Part shown: piece after piece, positions 1-6,294 of the stretch
Numbering within the stretch: position 1 is the stretch's first letter
Layout: the number at the start of each line of letters is the position of its first letter
Program-made: the position numbers and the translations under genes
Source of the DNA: Clostridia bacterium
Lineage (GTDB): Bacteria; Bacillota; Clostridia; Peptostreptococcales; Anaerovoracaceae
Length of the DNA: 22,909 nucleotides
Direction of reading: 5' to 3'
NCBI GenBank assembly: GCA_024403005.1
Contig: JAKSSQ010000004.1
Location: 1-22,909, forward strand
Notes under the pieces: model-generated
Told to the model about the DNA's origin: nothing
Databases searched by the model: none
What the model saw: only the letters and a program-made list of their open reading frames with translations

Positions 1-1211
1 AAGTACTGGTGCGCGACGGCATCGATTTCGAAATGGTTCCCGGTATTCCCTCAGCAATATCCGTTCCGGCTTACCAGGGCATCCCTGTGACCCACCGCGA
101 CTACTGTTCTTCCCTGCACATAATTACAGGACACAAAAAAGCAGGAAAAGAATACGACATAGATTTTGAAGCTCTAGTCCGTACTAAGGGCACTCTCGTG
201 TTCCTCATGGGCGTTGCAGCTCTCGGAGACATCTGCAGCAGCTTAATCGCAGCAGGCATGGATCCGGGCACTCCCGCAGCCCTGCTTTCCAGAGGTACTC
301 AGGCCTGCCAGAGGCGCATAGTTGCAACGGTCGGAACCCTTAAAGAAGAAGTGGACAAGGCTGGAGCAATCACCCCGGCTATTATAGTCGTAGGAGAAGT
401 ATGCAGCCTGGCAGAAGATTTTGCCTGGTACGAAAAGCAGCCTCTCGGCGGCGTAAAGGTGCTGCTCACAAGACCTAAAGAACTGATATCCGAAACTGCA
501 AGGGAGCTCAGAAGCCGCGGAGCAGACGTGGTCGAATTCCCTGCAATCAAGACCGTAAAAATCGAAAACAACGAAGAACTCTATAAAGCCATGGAAAGCG
601 TGAACCAATTCGGCTGGATTGTGTTCACCAGCCCCACAGGCGTAAGAATATTCTTCGAAGACCTGGCAGAAAAGCAGATCGACTGCAGAAAGCTGGGAAA
701 TATAAAAATCGCAGCCATAGGTGGCGGAACAAAGAAAGAACTGGCAGCAAGAGGCTACTACGCAGACCTCATGCCGGAAATCGCAGACGGAGACCACCTG
801 GGAATCGCTCTGGCAGAAGAATGCAGAAAGACTCCCGGAGTTAAGGTCCTTATCCCAAGAGCGAGAATCGGAAACAAGGAGCTTACAGAACATCTGCAGG
901 CTGCCGGTGCAGAAATCTTCGACATCCCGACCTACGATACGGTTTATGCCCGCGGCGAAATCGTGGACGAAAAGAAGTTGGTCGAAGACGGAGAAATCGA
1001 CTACTGCCTCTTTACCAGCGCATCCACTGTAAAGGGCTTTGCCGAAGCGATCGGACAGACCGATTATTCAAAAATTAAAGCTATATGCATAGGAAAACAG
1101 ACGGAAGAGCAGGCTGCGAAGCTTGGAATGCAGACCTGGACAGCTGCTAAACCGTCCATAAAAGAACTGATTGCAAAACTGGAAGAAGTACACGGAGGAA
1201 TAAATTCATGA
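1..1211 (+). CDS. Uroporphyrinogen-III C-methyltransferase / uroporphyrinogen-III synthase fusion, 5' truncated
   Basis: The reading frame is open to the window's left edge (codons from base 3), so the true start lies upstream. The first ~140 residues are the C-terminal half of a SUMT (CobA/CysG-C type) methyltransferase, recognisable from VPGIPSAISVPAYQGIPVTH and the following SS-x5-TGH. This domain methylates uroporphyrinogen III to precorrin-2 using S-adenosylmethionine. From about base 447 a HemD domain follows, beginning GVKVLLTRP and running about 250 residues to the stop; HemD cyclises hydroxymethylbilane to uroporphyrinogen III. The fusion is common in Firmicutes. The stop overlaps the hemB start as ATGA, so the two genes are co-translated. 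Domain assignment is by recognition of family patterns, with high confidence. The cofactor-binding N-terminus is outside the window. Confidence 0.93.
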   Translation, partial: VLVRDGIDFEMVPGIPSAISVPAYQGIPVTHRDYCSSLHIITGHKKAGKEYDIDFEALVRTKGTLVFLMGVAALGDICSSLIAAGMDPGTPAALLSRGTQACQRRIVATVGTLKEEVDKAGAITPAIIVVGEVCSLAEDFAWYEKQPLGGVKVLLTRPKELISETARELRSRGADVVEFPAIKTVKIENNEELYKAMESVNQFGWIVFTSPTGVRIFFEDLAEKQIDCRKLGNIKIAAIGGGTKKELAARGYYADLMPEIADGDHLGIALAEECRKTPGVKVLIPRARIGNKELTEHLQAAGAEIFDIPTYDTVYARGEIVDEKKLVEDGEIDYCLFTSASTVKGFAEAIGQTDYSKIKAICIGKQTEEQAAKLGMQTWTAAKPSIKELIAKLEEVHGGINS

Positions 1212-2185
1212 ATATCAGACCCAGAAGACTTAGATATGGTGCAAATTTAAGAAAAATGGTTAGAGAAACCAGAATGGACGCTTCCGCGCTTATCTACCCC
1301 ATGTTCGTAATGGACGGAGAAAATACCGTTGAAGAAATCCCCACAATGCCCGGACAGTACCGCTGGACAGTGGACAGAATGAACGAAAAGATTAAGCACC
1401 TGTTGGACTGCGGCGTAACAAGCGTAATGCTCTTCGGCATTCCCGAACACAAGGACGAAGTTGGCAGCGGCGCTTACGACGAAAACGGAATCGTTCAGAG
1501 AGCCGTACGCAAAGTTAAGGAAGAATATCCCGAAATGTACGTTATTACAGACGTATGCATGTGCGAATATACTTCTCACGGCCACTGCGGACTCCTCTGC
1601 GGCCACGAAGTAGACAGCGACAGCACCCTCGAGCTGCTGGCAAAGGCAGCTCTCTCCCACGGTAAGGCAGGCGCAGACATGGTAGCTCCTTCCGACATGA
1701 TGGACGGCAGAGTTGCAGCAATTAGAGCCATGCTGGACGAGAATGGGTTCATTAACACACCCATCATGTCCTATGCAGTTAAGTACGCTTCCGCATTCTA
1801 CGGCCCCTTCCGCGATGCAGCAGGCTCCGCACCCGCTTTCGGCGACAGAAAGTCCTACCAGATGGACTACCACAACAGCAGAGAAGGCATTAAGGAAGCT
1901 CTCCTGGACGTAGAAGAAGGCGCAGACATAATTATGGTTAAGCCCGCCATGTCCTACCTGGATATGGTTGCAAAGGTTAAGGCTGAAGTTAATGTGCCCG
2001 TTGCTTCCTACAGCGTAAGCGGTGAATACGCAATGATTAAGGCCGGCGCACAGCTCGGATACATCGAAGAGGAAAAGATCGTCTGCGAAACTGCAGCTGC
2101 TGCATTCCGCGCAGGCTGCGACATCTACCTTACATATTTCGCAGAAGAAATTGCAGATTACATTAAGAGAGGCCTCATCGGTTAG
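1208..2185 (+). CDS. hemB: Porphobilinogen synthase (delta-aminolevulinate dehydratase)
   Basis: This cytoplasmic enzyme condenses two 5-aminolevulinate molecules to porphobilinogen. The 325 residues match the usual bacterial HemB length. It opens with the typical RPRRLR motif. The zinc-type cysteine cluster is present as DVCMCEY with C117 and C119, followed by C127. Two Schiff-base lysines are visible: K192 in SYAVKYASAFYGPF and K245 in MVKPAMSYLD. The ATG at 1208 overlaps the previous stop by four bases and has GGAGGA at 1194-1199. The downstream gene is 20 bases away, which indicates one operon for uroporphyrinogen III and then siroheme. The cysteine cluster places it in the Zn-dependent subgroup; that is a family-based inference. 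Confidence 0.97.
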   Translation: MNIRPRRLRYGANLRKMVRETRMDASALIYPMFVMDGENTVEEIPTMPGQYRWTVDRMNEKIKHLLDCGVTSVMLFGIPEHKDEVGSGAYDENGIVQRAVRKVKEEYPEMYVITDVCMCEYTSHGHCGLLCGHEVDSDSTLELLAKAALSHGKAGADMVAPSDMMDGRVAAIRAMLDENGFINTPIMSYAVKYASAFYGPFRDAAGSAPAFGDRKSYQMDYHNSREGIKEALLDVEEGADIIMVKPAMSYLDMVAKVKAEVNVPVASYSVSGEYAMIKAGAQLGYIEEEKIVCETAAAAFRAGCDIYLTYFAEEIADYIKRGLIG

Positions 2186-2205
2186 GTTAACAGGAGCGAG
2201 CGGAA

Positions 2206-2670
2206 ATGTATTTTCCCCTTTTTACGGACCTTACAAAAAAAGAAATACTGGTGGTCGGAGCTGGCGCTATCGGGACCCGCAGGATTAAAACCCTGCTGCC
2301 CTTTGCAGGAAGCATTACGGTCGTGGCGGAAGAAATTCCGGAAGAACTCATAAAGTACTGCGAGGAAAACGGCGGCGAAACTATGGTAGTTTTCCTGGAA
2401 AAAAGCTTCGAAGAAGCGGATCTGGAAGGCGCAGACATGGTTCTGGCTGCCACAAGCGACAAGGCGCTGAACGCACTCATCTACGAACACTGCAAGGAGC
2501 GCGGCATTCCGGCTAACGATGCCAGCGACAAAAATCTCTGCGATTTCCACTTTCCATCGGTAATAAACGATGGAAATATCGTAATCGGAATCGGTGCCTC
2601 CGGCACGGACCACGGCAAAGTTAAGGAGACCAGAATCTTCCTGGAAGAGGCCCTTAAAAGCAGAAAATAG
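2206..2670 (+). CDS. Precorrin-2 dehydrogenase (siroheme synthase N-terminal/Met8p family)
   Basis: The protein oxidises precorrin-2 to sirohydrochlorin with NAD, and some relatives also insert iron. It starts MYFPLF and has a Rossmann nucleotide-binding loop, VVGAGAIGTRRI (G18-x-G20-x2-G23), followed by a basic residue-rich helix. The sequence AATSDKALNALIY and the downstream NDASDKNLCDFHFPS and IGIGASG are typical of the CysG N-terminal/Met8p family. At 154 residues it lacks the long C-terminal extension of Met8p, so it resembles the short dehydrogenases (SirC, YlnF). AGGAG at 2192-2196 lies nine bases before the ATG. It is the last gene of the plus-strand tetrapyrrole operon and is followed by a strong terminator. 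Whether ferrochelation is done by this protein cannot be told from sequence. Confidence 0.88.
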   Translation: MYFPLFTDLTKKEILVVGAGAIGTRRIKTLLPFAGSITVVAEEIPEELIKYCEENGGETMVVFLEKSFEEADLEGADMVLAATSDKALNALIYEHCKERGIPANDASDKNLCDFHFPSVINDGNIVIGIGASGTDHGKVKETRIFLEEALKSRK

Positions 2671-2730
2671 AGTGCGGATTTCAAGGCCGCCCAGAAGGCC
2701 TAAAATCGGCCGAATTACAGCAAAAACAGA

Positions 2731-2761
2731 GAGGACGGAGTATTTCTCCGTCCTCTTTTTA
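2731..2761 (+). terminator. Strong intrinsic terminator of the tetrapyrrole operon, probably bidirectional
   Basis: A perfect 10-bp stem, GAGGACGGAG (2731-2740) with CTCCGTCCTC (2746-2755), closes a five-base loop and is followed by TTTTT. Read on the minus strand the same stem is followed by TCTGTTTTTG. It can therefore also stop transcripts of the convergent VWA gene that ends at 2819. No other terminator is visible for that gene. Confidence 0.92.
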
Positions 2762-2818
2762 TATCTGCATTTTACCCCTTATTTTAAGTGCCCTGCAGCC
2801 TGGCTTCCTGCCGTGCCC

Positions 2819-3475
2819 CTACTTTCTGGATTCGAAGTCTTCTTCGATTTCCTTAGACCAGGATTCAGGCACTGCACAGCCTGCGCGCACGCTTTCCACA
2901 ACATGGGCCATTGCTCTGAACTTTACTGCATTGCCTCTGCCGTCGTTGCGGTAGTTTACGGTTCTGTCTCTTCCGATGCCGAAGGACGCTGCAGTTTCCA
3001 CAGAGTCGATGTTCGCGCCCATAAAGATGAATTCCCAGCCTTCTTCCTTCTTAGCCTCGATCATCTTCTTAACTTCGGTGCTGGAGTACTTATGGCTCGC
3101 ATTCTCCATGCCGTCGGTGGTTATAAAGAAGATTGTGGAATCGGGCACGTCTTCCGGTCGGATGTACTTATGCACTTTGGAAATGTGCTTTACTGCGCCG
3201 CCGATTGCATCGATTAAAGCGGTGCATCCGCAGGGGGTGTATTCTGCTTCCGTAAGTTTCTTTACTTCTCCGATTTCCACTCTGTCGTGAACCACTGTGC
3301 TGTCATCGCTGAACACAATTGTGGAAACCAGAACCTTGCCGTCCTTGCCTTTCTGTTCCTCAATTAAGGAGTTGAAACCGCCGATTGTGTCTTCCTTAAG
3401 GTCATACATGGATCCGCTGGCATCCAGGATGAATACTGCTTCTGTAATGTTATTCTTAGCCATTTCTCTTTTCAT
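2819..3475 (-). CDS. von Willebrand factor A (VWA) domain protein with intact MIDAS
   Basis: This is a 218-residue, almost single-domain VWA protein with no signal peptide or membrane segment, so it should be cytoplasmic. The metal-ion-dependent adhesion site is complete: D18-x-S20-x-S22 in DASGSM, T85 in CGCTAL, and D121 in ITTDGMENAS. The later stretch EFIFMGANIDSVETAASFGI resembles the end of the domain in bacterial TerY-like VWA proteins. VWA domains bind protein partners through the metal site; no catalytic role is implied. GGAGG at 3483-3487 supports the ATG at 3475 (seven-base spacing). It follows the unknown gene at 3627 on the same strand after a 151-base gap. That gap has only a weak promoter candidate (TTGACC around 3559 with TAGAAT about 20 bases on), so co-transcription is possible. 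The partner and process are unknown. Confidence 0.88.
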   Translation of the reverse strand: MKREMAKNNITEAVFILDASGSMYDLKEDTIGGFNSLIEEQKGKDGKVLVSTIVFSDDSTVVHDRVEIGEVKKLTEAEYTPCGCTALIDAIGGAVKHISKVHKYIRPEDVPDSTIFFITTDGMENASHKYSSTEVKKMIEAKKEEGWEFIFMGANIDSVETAASFGIGRDRTVNYRNDGRGNAVKFRAMAHVVESVRAGCAVPESWSKEIEEDFESRK

Positions 3476-3626
3476 TTCTGAACCTCCGTATAATAAGCTT
3501 TAAAGCAATGCTTTCTTAATTACGGCTTTATTCTACAGAAATTCTAAAAGGAAAAGGTCAACTGGCAGTTTACATTTATACTCCTATGTGCTCGGGGTCC
3601 TGCCGGTAAGTCACCCCTCGCTTATA

Positions 3627-4265
3627 TTATTTCGCGCCTAAAAGCGCCTGGTCGAACTCGTAAAGGATTTCGTTTACAGTATTTACATCGTAAATCTTAT
3701 GGTTTATGCAGTAGCGGATTATGAGGTCGCTCTTGCTCGCATTGGAAAGGTAGAAGCCTGCTTTCTTAAGGAAAAGCTCTGCTTCTCTCGAATTGAGTTC
3801 AAGCGCCAGAGCCAGAGCGCAGGCAGAAGGCTTGCCGATGCGGTAATCCGGGTCGTTCTTGATTCTGTTAAAGTGAGCCCTCGTAAGATTCGCCTTTTTG
3901 TAGCAATAGGAATCCTTCCAGCCTCTTTCGTCTATAAGGCGGAGGAGCATCTGGGAGAAGCTTTCGTCGATACTGCGCAGCATTTCTTCAAGGTCTCTAC
4001 GGACAGGAATGTCTTCGTCGCTTAAACGCTTAAAGCCCATTGCAGGAGCTGGCATTTCGTCCTTTTCTCTGCGTTCCTGCGGCAAAGTTTCCGTGCATTC
4101 GCAGATTTCAATGGCACTTTCGCAGGGTTCCGGGGCTTCAGCGCTTTTGGCAGCTTTAAAAAGGCCTGCGCCGAAAGTTTCGAATGGCAGGGGTGCCGCG
4201 GGCTGCTCGATTAAATTGCGGTCAAGGTATTCCCTTATGCGGTTTAAAAGAAATTGTGGAATCAT
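3627..4265 (-). CDS. Unknown protein: N-terminal helix, acidic linker, C-terminal helix-turn-helix-like module ending in LLG
   Basis: The 212-residue protein has three visible parts. Residues 1-19 look like one amphipathic helix. Residues ~20-100 form a Pro/Glu/Ala-rich, probably disordered linker. Residues ~103-212 form a compact helical module containing KKANLTRAHFNRIKNDPDYR, ALALALELNSREAELFLKKA and a terminal EFDQALLG. From memory, similar modules with conserved LLG ends occur in Firmicutes at the C-terminus of macro-domain, kinase-like and other proteins. They are often called XRE/helix-turn-helix-like, but I know of no proven function. AGGAGG lies five to six bases before the ATG at 4265. 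A terminator-like hairpin lies just upstream, after yggT. The nearby VWA gene on the same strand suggests a working pair. DNA binding, or peptide binding to the VWA MIDAS through the acidic linker, are only possibilities. Confidence 0.75.
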   Translation of the reverse strand: MIPQFLLNRIREYLDRNLIEQPAAPLPFETFGAGLFKAAKSAEAPEPCESAIEICECTETLPQERREKDEMPAPAMGFKRLSDEDIPVRRDLEEMLRSIDESFSQMLLRLIDERGWKDSYCYKKANLTRAHFNRIKNDPDYRIGKPSACALALALELNSREAELFLKKAGFYLSNASKSDLIIRYCINHKIYDVNTVNEILYEFDQALLGAK

Positions 4266-4307
4266 CCGGGCCTCCTATAGAAAAACCGGGCGGCAAAGCA
4301 CCCGGAT
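4264..4307 (-). terminator. Terminator-like hairpin with a competing pairing to the downstream start codon
   Basis: In the minus-strand transcript, CCGGGTG (4305-4299) pairs with CGCCCGG (4292-4286), including one U-G pair, around a six-base loop. TTTTT (4285-4281) follows, so it looks like the yggT terminator. The same left arm, extended to ATCCGGG (4307-4301), is exactly complementary to CCCGGAT (4270-4264). That segment lies between the AGGAGG and the first two bases of the ATG of the next gene. The two pairings exclude each other. Only about 20 bases separate the T-run from the start codon, so the next gene has no room for its own promoter here. Confidence 0.65.
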
Positions 4308-4311
4308 CTGT

Positions 4312-4593
4312 TTAAAGAAAGATGTAAAGACTTCTTACTATTACGCTGTAGGCGAAGGACATGAGCATCGCCAGCACGATGGGAGAAAAGTCCAGACCAA
4401 TTTTGTAGGTCACGGGCTCCATCGCTCTTCTTACGGGAGAGAGCAGCGGCTCTACAAATTCTCCGAGTTTGCAGTAGATGTTGTAGAGTCCTGCGTTGCC
4501 GCGTGCGAACCAGGAAAGTATTACATATATCCACAGTGCATAGTTAAACAGCCTGAAGAACAGGCTTACTGCGGTGATTAAAAGAAATTTCAT
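4312..4593 (-). CDS. YggT/YlmG family small membrane protein
   Basis: This is a 93-residue hydrophobic protein with two membrane spans, residues ~5-27 (rich in L, F, I and W) and ~66-90. A short loop carrying NIYCKLGEFVEPLLSPVRR separates them. The pattern of two helices joined by EP-x-L-x-P-x-RR is the hallmark of the YggT (PF02325) family. Members are inner-membrane proteins, often encoded in division or cell-wall loci next to sepF; their molecular role is unsettled. Here it is away from a division cluster. It lies 30 bases downstream of the tetR gene and probably shares its transcript. GGAGA precedes the ATG at 4593 by about seven bases. A terminator-like hairpin starts within 10 bases after its stop. 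Confidence 0.87.
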   Translation of the reverse strand: MKFLLITAVSLFFRLFNYALWIYVILSWFARGNAGLYNIYCKLGEFVEPLLSPVRRAMEPVTYKIGLDFSPIVLAMLMSFAYSVIVRSLYIFL

Positions 4594-4623
4594 TTTAGTG
4601 TCTCCGTTGGATAAACTGAGGAT

Positions 4624-5229
4624 TTAATTATCCCCAGAATTAATATTTTCTGCTTTTTCTATGCGCTTCTTTTCGATTTCTGCCGGCATGTATTCGTTCA
4701 CGATGTCGAACATAGCCTGAGCCATTTCGATAAGGTTGTCGATGGAATCGGACATTCCTCTGCGCATCCACTGCTTAACGATTCCGTTGCAGCCTTCGGC
4801 TATAAAGTAGTACAGGTATTCCTGCTGAACCAATGGCATTTCGGGGAAGTGCTCCTGAATGATTCTGAAATGGCCTCTGTAGGCGATTTCGAATACCTTC
4901 TTGCGGAATTCTGCATCGCTGTTCTTGGAGAAGAGGGTTTCGTAGATGTAGCCGTTCTTCTGAATGTCTTCCAGGATTACGCGGAAAATTTCGGGAAGGC
5001 TCATGTCCTTACCGTGGTTTGTCTTTTCTTCCAGACCGTCCAGGAGTTCCTTTTCGATCTTGTAGAGCAGATCTGCCGGATTGTTGTAGTACTTGTAGAA
5101 AGTAGCCCTGTTAATCTCCGCGCAGTCGCAGATTTTTGTAACGGTTATCTTATCCAGAGAAGTTTCCTTTAAAAGGTGGATGAACTGCTCCTTAATAACC
5201 ATCTTGGTATATCTAACTCTAGCATCCAT
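4624..5229 (-). CDS. TetR/AcrR family transcriptional regulator
   Basis: The 201-residue protein has a TetR N-terminal DNA-binding domain (residues ~8-55). It shows LDKITVTKICDCAEINRATFYKYY, the usual second and third helices ending in the aromatic F-Y-x-Y-Y. The C-terminal two thirds are helical and ligand-binding, of the type often seen in short Firmicute TetR proteins (TetR_C_8-like by pattern). AGGAGG at 5238-5243 sets the ATG at 5229. The gene is divergent from the TSUP permease, and an inverted repeat (5278-5315) lies between them. Repression of itself and perhaps the permease is likely but inferred. The ligand is unknown. Confidence 0.93.
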   Translation of the reverse strand: MDARVRYTKMVIKEQFIHLLKETSLDKITVTKICDCAEINRATFYKYYNNPADLLYKIEKELLDGLEEKTNHGKDMSLPEIFRVILEDIQKNGYIYETLFSKNSDAEFRKKVFEIAYRGHFRIIQEHFPEMPLVQQEYLYYFIAEGCNGIVKQWMRRGMSDSIDNLIEMAQAMFDIVNEYMPAEIEKKRIEKAENINSGDN

Positions 5230-5277
5230 AATATATGCCTCCTGTTAATGCAAATTTCTACTAAAGTGTATAATAAC

Positions 5278-5315
5278 TTTCGTTAAACGATGTATGCATA
5301 TACTATCAAACGAAA
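5278..5315. promoter_or_regulatory. Candidate TetR operator between tetR and the permease gene
   Basis: The outer arms TTTCGTT (5278-5284) and AACGAAA (5309-5315) are perfectly inverted about the same centre as the inner palindrome TATGCATA (5293-5300). A minus-strand -10-like TATTAT (5275-5270) sits right next to it. A plus-strand TATAAT (5269-5274) overlaps that site. A repressor bound here would block tetR transcription. Assignment to the adjacent TetR is inference from position and symmetry. Confidence 0.55.
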
Positions 5316-5380
5316 CGAACAAAAACAACTATATAAATTTTAATTCATGTAAATTACATACCGGCTGTGCTTCTGTTAAT

Positions 5381-5435
5381 CCTTGCGGCGCAAGGCCCCG
5401 GGAGTTATTATATATACTGTGCGCTTTCGGAGCGC
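5381..5435 (+). promoter_or_regulatory. Candidate permease promoter overlapping a 15-bp palindrome
   Basis: TTGCGG (5383-5388) and TATTAT (5406-5411) are 17 bases apart and could form a sigma-A promoter with a start near 5418. The -35 lies inside a perfect odd palindrome, CCTTGCG-G-CGCAAGG (5381-5395), which may be an operator. A second inverted repeat, GCGCT (5421-5425) with AGCGC (5431-5435), would form a hairpin at the start of the leader. The hexamers are not strong, so this is tentative. Confidence 0.4.
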
Positions 5436-5461
5436 CGATAATAATAAGAAAAGAGTTATTT

Positions 5462-6214
5462 ATGTTTGTATATATCGCTACATTTTTAGCTGCAATTCTG
5501 GCGGGACTGGTGCAGGCCGTGAGCGGCTTTGGCGCAGGGATTATCCTCATGCTGGTAATGCCTGCCTACATGCCCATGCTGCAGGCCTCCGGCACATCTT
5601 CCATAATGTGCATGAGCGGCCAGGTCACCACCCTCTACAGTTTCCGCAAAGAGATAAATTTCAAGACTTTCTTTACGGATTTTATTAAGGACACGTTGAT
5701 TCCAATCAGCTGCTACATCGCCGGCAGCGTAATTGTGCTGAACATGGTCCAGGGCGTGGACATGACCAGACTTAAGCTGCTCTTCGGCATATTCCTGCTG
5801 GTTCTGGCAGTTTACTATCTGTTCCTCGCTAAGAAGGCAGCTTTAAAGCCGGATAAGAAGACCGGCATCTTCTGCGGCGGCCTCTCCGGTGTGTTCTCCG
5901 GAGCTTTCGGCGGAGGCGGCCCGCTGATCGCAATATACTACCTGGCCTACTTCGGCAGAGATAAAGTAAAGTACGTTACCACTCTGCAGGTATTCTTCTT
6001 TGTAACCAGCGTAGTTAATATGGTTACGAGAATCCTCAACGGCATCCTCGGCCCGGACTGCATCCCCTACGTTCTGGTTGGCTTTGCAGGCATGGCGGTG
6101 GGCAGCTCCATCGGCGTGCGCTGCGTAAGCAAGATCGACGCAGACATGCTCAAGAAGATAATCTACGGATTTATCGGGCTGTCCGGCGTGCTCACGATTA
6201 TTCAGAATCTGTAA
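5462..6214 (+). CDS. TSUP (TauE/SafE) family membrane permease
   Basis: The 250-residue integral membrane protein has about eight hydrophobic segments and matches the usual TSUP length. The two family repeats show as the near-N-terminal AGLVQAVSGFGAGIILM and the mid-protein GGLSGVFSGAFGGGGPLIAIYYL. TSUP proteins export or import small anions such as sulfite, sulfoacetate or other organosulfur compounds; the substrate here is not evident. The frame stays open upstream to 5294, but the homologous N-terminus starts at the ATG at 5462. The upstream translation looks like non-coding leader. The ribosome binding site is weak (AAGAAAAGAG before the ATG). The divergent TetR gene suggests substrate-responsive control. 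A strong terminator follows at 6221. Confidence 0.9.
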   Translation: MFVYIATFLAAILAGLVQAVSGFGAGIILMLVMPAYMPMLQASGTSSIMCMSGQVTTLYSFRKEINFKTFFTDFIKDTLIPISCYIAGSVIVLNMVQGVDMTRLKLLFGIFLLVLAVYYLFLAKKAALKPDKKTGIFCGGLSGVFSGAFGGGGPLIAIYYLAYFGRDKVKYVTTLQVFFFVTSVVNMVTRILNGILGPDCIPYVLVGFAGMAVGSSIGVRCVSKIDADMLKKIIYGFIGLSGVLTIIQNL

Positions 6215-6220
6215 ATGAAT

Positions 6221-6265
6221 AAGAGTGTGAAAAACGGTTTTACGTTCTTCACACTCTTTTGTTTT
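6221..6265 (+). terminator. Intrinsic terminator of the TSUP permease gene
   Basis: AAGAGTGTGAA (6221-6231) pairs with TTCACACTCTT (6248-6258) in an 11-bp stem. The loop contains a small inner pairing, AACG with CGTT. TTTTGTTTT follows. In the opposite direction the stem is followed only by ATTCATTT, so it may weakly terminate the convergent peptidase gene that ends at 6295. No better terminator for that gene is visible. Confidence 0.88.
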
Positions 6266-6294
6266 AAATGATTGCGGTCAAACCCGGCGCAGCC

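Noticed and set aside
5294..5461. Upstream extension of the TSUP permease frame
   Set aside because: The extra 56 residues do not resemble a TSUP N-terminus and cover the regulatory region. The ATG at 5462 starts directly at the first membrane helix.
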